Shown piece by piece: positions 9,969 to 19,783 of a stretch of 64,000 bases of DNA (positions are counted from its first letter, which is position 1; the number at the start of each line of letters is the position of its first letter). Where the stretch lies: positions 1 to 64,000 of the forward strand of contig OY101118.1 in assembly GCA_956465555.1 (NCBI GenBank), written 5' to 3'. The stretch is from Nitzschia sp. pyKryTriq1. Taxonomy: Eukaryota; Bacillariophyta; Bacillariophyceae; Bacillariales; Bacillariaceae. The translations under genes and the position numbers were made by a program. Below the pieces are notes generated by a model. That model made no database searches. It saw only the letters and a list, made by a program, of their open reading frames with translations, and was not told where the DNA came from.

Positions 9969-10288
9969 GCCTCTGAACCGGGTCAATGGTGTCGTAACGA
10001 CATAAAGAGACATGACAGGTGGGTCATTTCAGTCATTATTCTTTGATGTTCCTTGTTGTGACATCGCTAACGCTCTTCTCGAACGAGTATCTCCCGCCTT
10101 TTTTTGTTGGCATCGCGCGGGTTGATGATGTTGTGCTCACTACTCGCCATATGCGTTGTCGTTAGCATCGACATACTTGCAATACAACTTCAACTAAAGC
10201 TACAACTACAGCATCCATCCATCAATGCATCTATTCATCCTGATCTTTTATTATTTCTGATCGCTACTACTCGTACTATACGTAAAAA
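9969..10288. other. Spacer upstream of the coiled-coil gene
   Basis: About 320 bp with no gene of its own. The last 150 bp contain CAACTA/CATC repeats and end ATACGTAAAAA immediately before the ATG at 10289. It presumably contains the core promoter, but no clear TATA box can be assigned. Confidence 0.5.
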
Positions 10289-13200
10289 ATGAATGATGTT
10301 GCAAATAATGATAACAATAATAACAAAATGCAGCAGCTGTTGGAGGTGAATCAACATCTCCGCGAAGCTTCCAGTACGTTGCGGAAGCAGTTGCAACAAA
10401 AGAACGATCAAGTCTCAAGTCTGTCGCAACAAGTCCGAGATGCCAGAAGTGATTTCGAGATGAGTGAGATTATATGGCAACGTCAATTGATCGAATGGCA
10501 GCATCGAGCGAGTACACTGGAACAACAAGTTCAAGTGTTGATGGGAGAGCGTGATGGCGGTGATGGTGGCAACAACAACAACAACAAGAATCATCATCAT
10601 CGTCATCATCATCATTCACAGCAACAACAACATCTGCTCCTCCTCGAAGAATTGCAAGGTGAAAATCAACGGTTGGTCGAACAACAACGAAAGCATCAAG
10701 ACAGCTGGGATCATCAACGGAATCTATACAAGCGTGAAATCGCGGCGCTCGAAGAAACCGTACAAGGACTCGAGGATCAACTTCTTTTGGTGGAAGAGGA
10801 AACGGCTCGGCAACCTCCTCCGTCGTCTTTGAATTCTCTGGAGGAATCGTCGTCTCAGCATCGGTCATCGTCGTACGGGGGACTGGAATATAGTAGTCAA
10901 GAATATACACCGTCTACTAGTAGACGACGCACGAGTATGAGCAACACCTCCTCGATGGCGTCGCCATCGATCGTGGCGAATCTACAAGAACGGGTCCAAC
11001 AGGCCGAAGCTACGTTACTAAAGAAGGAACAAGCCGAGATTGCCTTGCATCAAGAGCTGACCGAATGTCGCCGAAAGGCCCATATCGCCCAACAAGACGC
11101 GGAGAGTGCCCAAGAACGAGCTACTTTGCTGGAGGCATATCTAGAAGTCAGCTTGAACACGCCCCCGAGTCGAGAGTCCGACCTGGCGGCGACTATCGTT
11201 CAAAGCGTCCATCAATTAGAGCAAGCCCAAACTTTGGAACGGCAACACTCGAAGCAGATTCAGCAACGATTAGTGGAAGAATCTCGACAACAGACCCAAC
11301 GTCAAAAGGCACGAATTGAAAAAGTCAGAGCTTTGGAACATACTTTGGAAATGTCCACGCCTTCGTTGCCTATTATCCACAAGCACGAGGACAAACGGAG
11401 CGAGATAACAACAAGTCTTGAGAACCAAATCACTGCGTTGCAAAAGCAAGTGGAGGAACTATCCATGGCAAAGGATCTCGAGACGAATCGTTGCACCGAG
11501 CTAGAAGAAAGATGCCGGACCTTGGACAAGGAATGTACTAGTTTGATGCAAGAAAAGGAACACCTCGAAACATCTTGTCGCAAACAAGCTGAACAAGTCT
11601 CCCTATTGCAAGAACATCTCGATCAAGAAGTGAAAAGCAAACCGCAACCCATTATTGATCCTTGGAGCCAACACTTTCAGCAAAATCAGTCCAGGGAACT
11701 CGAGGCAAAACGGTCCGTGGATTTGACGAGTACTACTGCTGCTGCTCTACAAGAAACTATCGACGCCCTTCAACAAGAACGAGACCTGCTGACTCAAAAG
11801 CTAGACGCTGCTCTAAAAGAGACATCGCAGCTGACGAATCGGAACCACGAATTGGTGTCCGATTATGAACAATTGCGAGCCGAAGCTCAGTCCATGGCGC
11901 AACTCGAAGAAGATTTAGAAGATACCTTAGAACTGCGAGAACAGGATCTACAGGCTCAACAAGACCGCGTCGCCGCTCTCGAAAAAGAGGTGCAACAACA
12001 AGCGGATACGCTACAAGGATTGGCCTCACGTAACGTCAAGCTACTAGCAGAATCCAAAGATCTTGTGGGGCAACTGGAAGACAAGTCAATGGAACTGTCG
12101 GACTCGATCGATATGAAAACGCTACTGCGGCAGGAGCTGAAGCACAGCCGCGAAACAATAACATCACTGGAATTGGAGCTCAGACTAGCACGAGAAGAAT
12201 ACTCTACAGTGAAGAATCAACGAGATCGGGCACAGGAAGATTTCTCTACAATGACGAAAGAACGAGATCAGGCCCTGCAAGAGTGCTCTACAATGAGGAA
12301 GGAAAGAGACGAGGCACGGGAAGAATGCTCTACAATGAGAAAAGAACGAGACCAGGCACGGGAAGAATGCTCGGCCATGAGGGATGAGCTTGAAACCACA
12401 AGAAAAGAAAATTCCGCGGAAAGAGAGTCATTACTAGAACAAATCGACCAATCCGATCAAGCTCAAATGGAGCTGATGGATCGACTGGCAACTGTCGAAA
12501 GCGGACCGGAATCTTCGCCCATTCAAAGTCAAGCTCCCGAAATCCCTGATGATTCATCCAATCCCGAAGAGTGGATGCTTCCCGTTTTGCCTGCTGGAAT
12601 GGATGACGACCATGATGATTCGAAGACGCCTGGAAGTGAGGGCGAGTCCTCCGAATCTGAAGATTGGATGATTCCAGAAAGGCCCGAGTCTCACCCTAGC
12701 ATTACCCCTCCGCCGGACGATCCCCCGAAAACGCGGGGCTGTGATGAAAATTACTCCAAATCACCAAACGCCGCATCGGGAGATGGAGAATCTTCGATAG
12801 AAAAGAATGTCCAAGTGGAGCGTCCACCAAGCCTGCCTCAATCTCCAGGAGTTCCATCCGACGCAGAGGCGGATGACTCTTCGGTAGAGAAGAGTGTTTC
12901 AATCACACGGCAAGTACCGAAGTTTTCATTGGACTTCTTCAAACGAGGCGAATCGTCTTCTGATGATTCTGACTCTAGTAGAGACTCGGGCAGTGATCTC
13001 GATCTAGAGACTCTCAAGTTCACTACCGGTTTCTTCAACAAGGCTGAAAATCAAAGCCCGTCGTCAAACTCATCGTCAGAGAAAGGGGTTGTCGTTCAGA
13101 AACAAACTCCAAAGTTCTCGGCCGCATACTTCAAGTCGGCAGAATCATCGTCTTCCGATTCTTCCGATTCTTCCGATGCCTCCGATAGCAACAACGGAAA

Positions 13201-15307
13201 AGGAGGCAGCATAAGGCAATCGCTACCGTCTGCTGGAGACTTTTTGGTACAGCACAATAATTCGGCTACATCGCATTCCTCGGCGTCTCTCGATCAAGGA
13301 ACCGGCGATTGGTTACAGCCGCAGTTTCATTCTTTTGTCGGTAATGCAGGCCATCCTCCATCTGAAAACGGCGATGTAGATTCTGACTCGTCTGGCAGCT
13401 GGGTAGCTCCTAACTTGGCAGACCTGGCCGAAGAGGCGCGCTCCGAATTGGCTAATTTCACGATGCCTCCCAAGGATGATATAAAGGATGGAGAAGGATG
13501 GACACTACCGCCGCTAGTGATCGCAAAATCAACTTTCTTTGACGGAAATGGCGAAACAGAGACTACGGATAGTACCCACGACACAACGTCCTTGTTCGAA
13601 GAGCAGAGTTTTGACTGGGAGGAGGAAGCACGGGCTCTTCGCGAGGAGCTGAGCTCGATGAAAGATGCAAAGAAAAGATCCGACGACGAATTCGTGTCTC
13701 TACGAATTACACTTGACGAGGCTAGAGAGAAGGTCTCGGAATTGCAAAGTGCGCTGGATTCTGCAACTGTCGAAGCCGAAGAACGAAAATGGCGTTCTGA
13801 AGATGCACTGGTGTCTCTGCGAGACGAACTTGACGAGGCGCGGACCCGTATCGAGGGCTTGACGAAAGACGCCAGTGATTCCAAGTCGCAAGCTCAGGAG
13901 GCCTTGAAAGCGAAGGAGGCAATACTGGCAGATCTGAATGCGGCCAACGACAAGATCGAGAGCCTGACTTTGGAGATCGACACGAAGGCAAGTGCGTTGC
14001 GATCGATCGAGAACGAGGGAGCTGGTCGACTGTCGACGGCCGAAGCGGAATTGGCGCACGCTCGTGCCAAGGTCTCGGAATTGCAAAGTGCGCTGGATTC
14101 TGCAACTGTCGAAGCCGAAGAACGAAAATGGCGTTCTGAAGATGCACTGGTGTCTCTGCGAGACGAACTTGACGAGGCGCGGACCCGTATCGAGGGCTTG
14201 ACGAAAGACGCCAGTGATTCCAAGTCGCAAGCTCAGGAGGCCTTGAAAGCGAAGGAGGCAATACTGGCAGATCTGAATGCGGCAAACGACAAGATCCAAA
14301 GCCTGTTCATTGTCGCTTCTCGTGCCCAAGCACTCGACATTGAACTCAAGACCGTATCCATGGATCTAGAAACTACCAAGTCGCTATTGGCTGTCGCGAA
14401 TAAGGAGGCCGAATCGTCTGCAACAACTCATATGCTACTACAAGAAAAGCTGGATCTCGCTAGCGATCGAATTGACGAGCTTTTGACTCAGGCCTCTCTG
14501 TTGCGTCAACAATGCGATGAGAAGGAAAACGAGGTTCAATCTCATTTCGCCGTTTGCAAGAAGCAGCAGGAAAGAATCGACAGTGTTGTTACTCAATTCC
14601 AAGAGTTCGAGGCTCAAGTAAACGATCTGCAAGCCGAAAAGGAGAGGATGCAGCGAGATGGTGACCGACGACTGGATGCTGCCTGTACCCAGTTGAATGA
14701 AATGGAAAGTGAGATTACAGTCATCAAAAATGAACGCGACGACTTGAGACAACAGGTTGAAACCCAACTAAAGCGGCTTGATGGTGCACTTACGCAGCTG
14801 AATGATATGGAAGAGAACTTGTTAGCCTGCCAAGAAGAACTTGAAACGTCCGAATTTCATGTCAAGGCACTTGAAGGGAAGCTAGCCACTCTTACCGCGG
14901 AGAATCGTTCCTATCAAAATCAAAGCGCTGTTCAAGCGAAAGATTCGGAAACGTTGAAAGAGGAGCTTGCGAATCTGCGGGATGAGATGACTTCGATCGA
15001 AGCGAAGTTGTCTATCTCTGAGTCCATGGTTAGCGACCTTTCCGTTCGCGAGGAAGAGCAGATTGCATCCAACAAAGATTTGTCAGGTCGGATTGAAATA
15101 CTTGAAACCACAATACTCATCCTAGAGACAGCAAAAGATGGCCTCGAAGATCAGCTAAATACGACGGAAGGCGAACTACATAAGATCCTGAACGAATATG
15201 ACACACATAAAAGTGTCGACGAAACACTCCATGAAGAGCTTCAAATTGCATCGGAAGCTCTAGAAGAAAAACGACTGATGAATGACGACGACGAGGAGGA
15301 GGAATAG
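10289..15307 (+). CDS. Large coiled-coil protein, 1672 residues
   Basis: A single uninterrupted frame from ATG 10289 to TAG 15305-15307. Residues ~1-780 are mostly Glu/Gln/Lys/Leu heptads, interrupted by Asn, His and Gln runs near residues 90-115. About residues 640-700 hold a 14-residue (two-heptad) repeat of the form CSTMRKERDQAREE in five variants. Residues ~750-1100 are acidic and Ser-rich with recurring tryptophan motifs (EEWMLP, EDWMIP, GDWLQP, GSWVAP, EGWTLPP) and two FKRGESSS/FKSAESSS segments. Residues ~1110-1660 return to coiled coil and contain an almost exact internal duplication (13730-13957 and 14069-14296). No catalytic domain, signal peptide or membrane helix is visible. It looks like a cytoplasmic scaffold or cytoskeleton-associated protein, but similarity to myosin or golgin rods may be compositional only. 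Confidence 0.85.
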   Translation: MNDVANNDNNNNKMQQLLEVNQHLREASSTLRKQLQQKNDQVSSLSQQVRDARSDFEMSEIIWQRQLIEWQHRASTLEQQVQVLMGERDGGDGGNNNNNKNHHHRHHHHSQQQQHLLLLEELQGENQRLVEQQRKHQDSWDHQRNLYKREIAALEETVQGLEDQLLLVEEETARQPPPSSLNSLEESSSQHRSSSYGGLEYSSQEYTPSTSRRRTSMSNTSSMASPSIVANLQERVQQAEATLLKKEQAEIALHQELTECRRKAHIAQQDAESAQERATLLEAYLEVSLNTPPSRESDLAATIVQSVHQLEQAQTLERQHSKQIQQRLVEESRQQTQRQKARIEKVRALEHTLEMSTPSLPIIHKHEDKRSEITTSLENQITALQKQVEELSMAKDLETNRCTELEERCRTLDKECTSLMQEKEHLETSCRKQAEQVSLLQEHLDQEVKSKPQPIIDPWSQHFQQNQSRELEAKRSVDLTSTTAAALQETIDALQQERDLLTQKLDAALKETSQLTNRNHELVSDYEQLRAEAQSMAQLEEDLEDTLELREQDLQAQQDRVAALEKEVQQQADTLQGLASRNVKLLAESKDLVGQLEDKSMELSDSIDMKTLLRQELKHSRETITSLELELRLAREEYSTVKNQRDRAQEDFSTMTKERDQALQECSTMRKERDEAREECSTMRKERDQAREECSAMRDELETTRKENSAERESLLEQIDQSDQAQMELMDRLATVESGPESSPIQSQAPEIPDDSSNPEEWMLPVLPAGMDDDHDDSKTPGSEGESSESEDWMIPERPESHPSITPPPDDPPKTRGCDENYSKSPNAASGDGESSIEKNVQVERPPSLPQSPGVPSDAEADDSSVEKSVSITRQVPKFSLDFFKRGESSSDDSDSSRDSGSDLDLETLKFTTGFFNKAENQSPSSNSSSEKGVVVQKQTPKFSAAYFKSAESSSSDSSDSSDASDSNNGKGGSIRQSLPSAGDFLVQHNNSATSHSSASLDQGTGDWLQPQFHSFVGNAGHPPSENGDVDSDSSGSWVAPNLADLAEEARSELANFTMPPKDDIKDGEGWTLPPLVIAKSTFFDGNGETETTDSTHDTTSLFEEQSFDWEEEARALREELSSMKDAKKRSDDEFVSLRITLDEAREKVSELQSALDSATVEAEERKWRSEDALVSLRDELDEARTRIEGLTKDASDSKSQAQEALKAKEAILADLNAANDKIESLTLEIDTKASALRSIENEGAGRLSTAEAELAHARAKVSELQSALDSATVEAEERKWRSEDALVSLRDELDEARTRIEGLTKDASDSKSQAQEALKAKEAILADLNAANDKIQSLFIVASRAQALDIELKTVSMDLETTKSLLAVANKEAESSATTHMLLQEKLDLASDRIDELLTQASLLRQQCDEKENEVQSHFAVCKKQQERIDSVVTQFQEFEAQVNDLQAEKERMQRDGDRRLDAACTQLNEMESEITVIKNERDDLRQQVETQLKRLDGALTQLNDMEENLLACQEELETSEFHVKALEGKLATLTAENRSYQNQSAVQAKDSETLKEELANLRDEMTSIEAKLSISESMVSDLSVREEEQIASNKDLSGRIEILETTILILETAKDGLEDQLNTTEGELHKILNEYDTHKSVDETLHEELQIASEALEEKRLMNDDDEEEE

Positions 15308-16159
15308 CATATTTATATTCATTTTGCTAACCTAATTGAACGAGATGGAACAGCGGGAACCACTATTGTCTTCGAGCACTATTTTCACTGCAGGTACACC
15401 GAGTAGCGATCTTCACAACGTAGGCATTTGTAGCACTGAAAGTCGGCCTCTCTTCTGTTACTCTACTACTTTACGATATAGTATCATGGGTAGGACTAGT
15501 ACCTAGTACTGTAGCTCGTACCGAAGCATGCCGACAACAACGGTACCAGTACCAGCATGGTGGCAACATGCTCCTAGGGAAGAGAGGGGGAGGCGTCTGA
15601 TAGTACAGCACTGATCTTGTCAATCATCTTCTTCTTGGAACAACAAGCAACAAGCCATCGGGCAGGTACGGTACGTACCGGTATGTTGCGACTGTGACGA
15701 CGGTGGACAGATGCGTCTGTCTATCATCAGACGTCGTACGCAGTACTGACGGGAACGCCAAGCCAGCCAAGCTGGTCGCGCCGGCCATCATTCAAAAATG
15801 TGGTGCGTGCGTTGGACTTTGTGTATTTACGTACACTAGGCTACAAACTACCAGTAAGACCTTATCCAAAACCGTTAAAACATCTAAGTGAACGATAAAT
15901 TTCGACCGCCAGTGCCGCCAGGCGAGCCATGGTACATAATAAAAAGGCGCATCCTGCGCACTACCGTACCACTCATCGTTCCCCACAACAACTTCATCTC
16001 AAACATCAATCATCAGCAGGCGAGTCTCTATTACGCTATTTCGACCAAGGGGAATATTGGTGCCGTCCATCATCATCATCATCATCATTATCATCATCAT
16101 CAAGATTCTTGTGGAGAGACTACTGTACTGGACTTGTATTGATCTACTACTACTATACC
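15308..16159. other. Intergenic spacer and leader of the SR-rich gene
   Basis: No separate gene is supported. It holds GTACCGGTA/GTACGTACC palindromes (15480-15690) and, near the 3' end, an ATC triplet run (16068-16102). An in-frame ATG at 15929 would extend the next gene by 77 residues, mainly His/Ser runs from these triplets. That extension is considered unlikely. Confidence 0.55.
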
Positions 16160-18187
16160 ATGAAACCCTTTCAACGTTTTCGAAGCAAGTCGCATGTGGA
16201 TCATAATCACCATGCGGAGCATCTTTCATCATCGGTCGTTTCGTCGTCAAGGCGAAATAAGAAGCAGCAGGCTTATTTGGCCGAACAACAACAGCAGCAG
16301 CAAGGAGGCTCCTCACATGCCACTACTAGCAACAGCAGCAAAAACAGAGAGAATGGACTAGCGCAATCAACAACGTCATCCCAAAGACGATCGCGCTCTG
16401 TGGAACGAAGAGGCGATCGTTCAAGATCGAGAAGTCGAAAACCCTCCAAGTGGGAAAAACGACAAGGCGACAACACTGGTGACCCATCACCACCACCAAC
16501 ATCATCATGGTTTGATCGGTTTGGAGGTGGATCGGCTGTCAGTGGTGGTAGTAGTGGGAAACGACGATCAAAAAGCCTTGAACAGCGAGGTGCTATGAGC
16601 ACGTCGTCTAATACTAGTAATAGAAATCGAAGTCGATCGCGACCGCGACGACGAAGCAAGAGTCGGGAGCGATCTTCTTCGAGTCGAATAATACGGCCAC
16701 GAAGTCAAAGTCGAGAAAGAAGATCCACAAGCAAAGGCAATAAGCGGCATCAATCATCAACTGATACCATGATCCAAAGGGCGCCACATCATCATTCCAA
16801 CACTACCCATACCAGCAGTACTATGATGCCAGTTCCGACTGATCGTAAAAGTGCCAAACAAAAGACTCCATCACCACCCAACCTCACTAGTAATGCACCA
16901 CTTGTCGGCTATCATCATATCCCTGCACAACTTCCGTTAGCTGCGCCACCGACATCAGTGCCAGTGGGAACATCATCGTCGGCCTTTCAACGTTGGCCGC
17001 GTCTCCCCAACTTTCGAAAAAATAAGAACAAAGGCTTGGAAATCGACCAAGAGAAACGCGAACGTCTTTTGAGAATGATTCTCGGGAATACGGGATCCAT
17101 GTTTGAAGATCGGAGTACTCTGAATGCTCCACGAGGAGAACACATGAGAACATCCACTACAGATTATCATCCCGGCGGCATGGCCGCTGGTGCCGCTCGG
17201 GGAGGAGGTCTCTACCAGCACTACGGCACTCGAGGTGATGAAGAGCAGAAGCCTCCGAAATCATTTGCGGAACATCTAGTCGATGCGGCGCTCTTTTGCG
17301 AGGCAATGACAGCATGGCCATATATTTTCATCCAAACAATATGTTGCGTTCAAGACGACTATTTAGAGCCCGAACGAGCCAAGCTAGACCATCACCAGCC
17401 GACGCCAGGAATCACGACGACGACGACGACTACCAACAGGAAAAATGACAAGAAGTTCACGGCGAAATCATCGGCCAACGACGGTCCACCAGTGGTAATC
17501 AAGGTCGCTCCCAAGCGACCACCGACGCCAGAGAGTATCTCCATTCGAAAGCAGCACGATGCACAGAGCGTTTCCATTTTTACATTGGGCTCCGACGCTG
17601 GCATTTTTGGTGGCCTTTGTCGTTGTGGCGATAGCGTTACCGATGAACGAGAAGAACACATTGCCGATGAAGAAAGAGACAACTGCTCGACACCCGATCA
17701 CTCACTAGGAAAAGATTCCCCCATCAATAGAAGCTCCAAGCCATCCACTCCAGTAGTCATGGGTGAGATTGTCGAGACCGGGCTCTTTGACTCTCTTCTA
17801 GCAGAAGAAGCACCGAGTCAATCTTTTGGAACAAAGACTGGCCCATCCGTGAGGGCCACGAAGATGTCAGCATGGCATTCATCAAAGCCGAATTCCAAAT
17901 CTAAACAAGACAATTTGGAGTCGAGAGCAAGCCCAGAGATTCATACTAACGACGCGGAGCACGAGTCAAGGGTCGATGACGTGGTGAAACAATCTAACTC
18001 GAACCAAAGTATGGATGAGAGCGAAGACGCCATGGACGGAAAGGATGATGCTAGTAGTGACGTTGGGGCTGCTGTTAAATCTTCCAAGAAGTTGGAAGAA
18101 TGGGAAGCCATGGAAGCCAAATTGAAAGCTTTCTTGGATCGAGCAGCTGGAGGATCAGCAGATGAAAATTCATTCTCTTCCGACTAA
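16160..18187 (+). CDS. Ser/Arg-rich disordered protein with one hydrophobic island
   Basis: From the preferred ATG at 16160 (MKPFQRFRSKSHVDHNHH) this encodes 675 residues and ends at TAA 18185-18187. The first ~230 residues are Arg/Ser dipeptide-rich (RSRSVERRGDRSRSRSRK; later SRSRPRRRSKSRERSSSS), like SR-type RNA-binding or splicing-associated proteins, but no RRM or other RNA-binding fold is visible. A well-formed segment lies near residues 365-400 with EHLVDAALFCEAMTAWPYIF and a Cys pair (ICCVQDDY). The C-terminus (KKLEEWEAMEAKLKAFLDRA) is helical and amphipathic. It converges tail-to-tail with the minus-strand gene at 18279, only 91 bp away. Function is not recognised. Confidence 0.7.
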   Translation: MKPFQRFRSKSHVDHNHHAEHLSSSVVSSSRRNKKQQAYLAEQQQQQQGGSSHATTSNSSKNRENGLAQSTTSSQRRSRSVERRGDRSRSRSRKPSKWEKRQGDNTGDPSPPPTSSWFDRFGGGSAVSGGSSGKRRSKSLEQRGAMSTSSNTSNRNRSRSRPRRRSKSRERSSSSRIIRPRSQSRERRSTSKGNKRHQSSTDTMIQRAPHHHSNTTHTSSTMMPVPTDRKSAKQKTPSPPNLTSNAPLVGYHHIPAQLPLAAPPTSVPVGTSSSAFQRWPRLPNFRKNKNKGLEIDQEKRERLLRMILGNTGSMFEDRSTLNAPRGEHMRTSTTDYHPGGMAAGAARGGGLYQHYGTRGDEEQKPPKSFAEHLVDAALFCEAMTAWPYIFIQTICCVQDDYLEPERAKLDHHQPTPGITTTTTTTNRKNDKKFTAKSSANDGPPVVIKVAPKRPPTPESISIRKQHDAQSVSIFTLGSDAGIFGGLCRCGDSVTDEREEHIADEERDNCSTPDHSLGKDSPINRSSKPSTPVVMGEIVETGLFDSLLAEEAPSQSFGTKTGPSVRATKMSAWHSSKPNSKSKQDNLESRASPEIHTNDAEHESRVDDVVKQSNSNQSMDESEDAMDGKDDASSDVGAAVKSSKKLEEWEAMEAKLKAFLDRAAGGSADENSFSSD

Positions 18188-18278
18188 AAGACGCACGCAC
18201 TACTCGTCCGCTAAACGACAAAGTTTGATAGTGCCAGCCCATTCAATCTTTCATTAATTCGTATGCCCAGTATAATAT

Positions 18279-19250
18279 CTATTCAGTACCCTCACTGTAG
18301 TTTTCACTTTCTTCGTCGTCATAGTATCCCTCGTCCTCCTGCTGTCGATCCTCCTGATCGTCTTCAAATTCCTGAAAGCCAAGTCGCGCCTCGCTCTGCC
18401 TCACGTCGTGGAATTCTTCTTCCTCTTCCTCATATTGATCTGTTGCTGCGTTCTTTATTGCCTCCTTTGCCCGCGTAGTCGTGGTATTAGTGGTAGTAGC
18501 AGTAGTAGATGGTAGCGATGCGAATCGGTCGCCTTCGGTGCACCCAAACATCCAGCTAAAGAAGCTCCAAGGATCATCGTCGGGCTCTTGGGATTTGAAG
18601 GACCAGGCTGATTGTGTGCTGTGGGCTGGTGTCGCACGAGGATTAGTTGATGCACGATGATTCTCGTCGAAAGAACCTTCATCAGCATAAGCATCATCGT
18701 CAACATCATTGTTTAGTAGATACGACACCAGCTCTTCATCCTCTTCTGAAGATGTTTCCGATGTGTCATCATCAAGAAGAGAATCCATCTTGACACCAAC
18801 TACGGCGTTGATATCTGTCTTGCTGTTCTTTTTCAAAATTTCGCGTCCGTAATTATATCCCTTGCCGCGGCGCTTGTTCTTCTTTTGCCGTTCCTCCCGT
18901 GCTGGCAAAAGCCGAGAAAGTAGCCTGCTTGGAAGTCTCGTGATCTTTCGCTCAGAATACTGACGGGCTGCGCTCAGATCCGAAAGACTCACGACTACCA
19001 CTTCCGAGGAGGGCTCTGGCTCTTTGTTCTTCTTCTTCTTCTTGCCGCTGTTTCCGTTTTCATTCAGGAGTCTTGCAATTTCTTTGGGGGAATAATAGGA
19101 GGACGATCCACCTGCGGTTTTGCTGCTCGCCGAGGTCAAAGAACCTGCACCCCGGGAAGGCGGCGAGTAAAAGTTCGATACTATTCGAAGGTCAACACTA
19201 GTCTCGACATCGAGCCTCTTTCGTTGCTGCTGCTTTCCACCAAACACCAT
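18279..19250 (-). CDS. Hypothetical protein MVFGG (323 residues), basic N-half, acidic C-half
   Basis: ATG at 19250 opens MVFGGKQQQRKRLDVETSVD; TAG is at 18279-18281. The first ~150 residues are basic, with KKKKKNK and RLPSRLLSRLLPAREE. The C-half is acidic, with an aromatic-Cys island DDPWSFFSWMFGCTEGDRFA near residue 225 and a Glu-rich tail. An open frame continues upstream to 19412, but it crosses the promoter shared with the plus-strand gene, so the MVFGG start is preferred; it is also where the subtelomeric copy is preserved. No known domain. It is divergently paired with the gene at 19784. Confidence 0.7.
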   Translation of the reverse strand: MVFGGKQQQRKRLDVETSVDLRIVSNFYSPPSRGAGSLTSASSKTAGGSSSYYSPKEIARLLNENGNSGKKKKKNKEPEPSSEVVVVSLSDLSAARQYSERKITRLPSRLLSRLLPAREERQKKNKRRGKGYNYGREILKKNSKTDINAVVGVKMDSLLDDDTSETSSEEDEELVSYLLNNDVDDDAYADEGSFDENHRASTNPRATPAHSTQSAWSFKSQEPDDDPWSFFSWMFGCTEGDRFASLPSTTATTTNTTTTRAKEAIKNAATDQYEEEEEEFHDVRQSEARLGFQEFEDDQEDRQQEDEGYYDDEESENYSEGTE

Positions 19251-19783
19251 CGTCAATGGATTGATTATTATTTCTTTGTGACAACTTTGCGCCAAGGTAG
19301 AAGGTACAGTAGTAAGAAGGTGTAGATTCTTTCGGAATGCGTTGGGATCGGGGGAAAGTTCCGCAACGGGTACACTACTATGATGGCGGTGCGCGGCTCC
19401 ACAATAACACATCCCGATACTTCAATAATTTGTGAGCGCGCAGCTGGCGTCGTCCGGCGCGCAGCTGGCGTCCTCATGATGTCCTACCGCTAATAAAACG
19501 TTAAAGTCTAAGTAGAAATCAACACAACTCTGGTACTGGGCGGTTTCTCGAGATTGGCCGGCGCGGAGTGACGCATTTGCACTTTCAGTTACTTTGATTG
19601 GCTACTTCAGGCCACTTCGGCGAGCGAGCGTGGAATGTGTCACCCGTCACGCCCCGATCGAGCGTGGACAGCGTCGTCTTGTCGGAAGCAGCAACAACAA
19701 ACAACAACACCGCAGCAACGCATCGAATCACTTTTTTCCGAAAGAGTATACCGATTGTCATCATCACTATCATCATCATCATC
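19251..19783. promoter_or_regulatory. Divergent promoter with paired CCAAT boxes
   Basis: About 530 bp separates two divergently transcribed genes. ATTGG occurs at 19553-19557 and 19597-19601 (CCAAT on the minus strand), with TGACGCA, an ATF/CREB-like half element, at 19569-19575 between them. The same arrangement is kept in the inverted subtelomeric copy. CCAAT orientation favours the minus-strand gene, but such boxes work in both directions. The transcription start sites are not visible. Confidence 0.6.

Noticed and set aside
9338-9976. Open frame of 212 codons across the minisatellite
   Set aside because: Unit length changes from 87 to 86 bp, so each repeat is read in a different frame. 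There is no domain and the composition follows the repeat.
15929-16159. Upstream extension of the SR-rich protein by 77 residues
   Set aside because: The extension is mostly Ser/His from ATC triplets. The ATG at 16160 gives a more typical start. Not excluded without transcript data.
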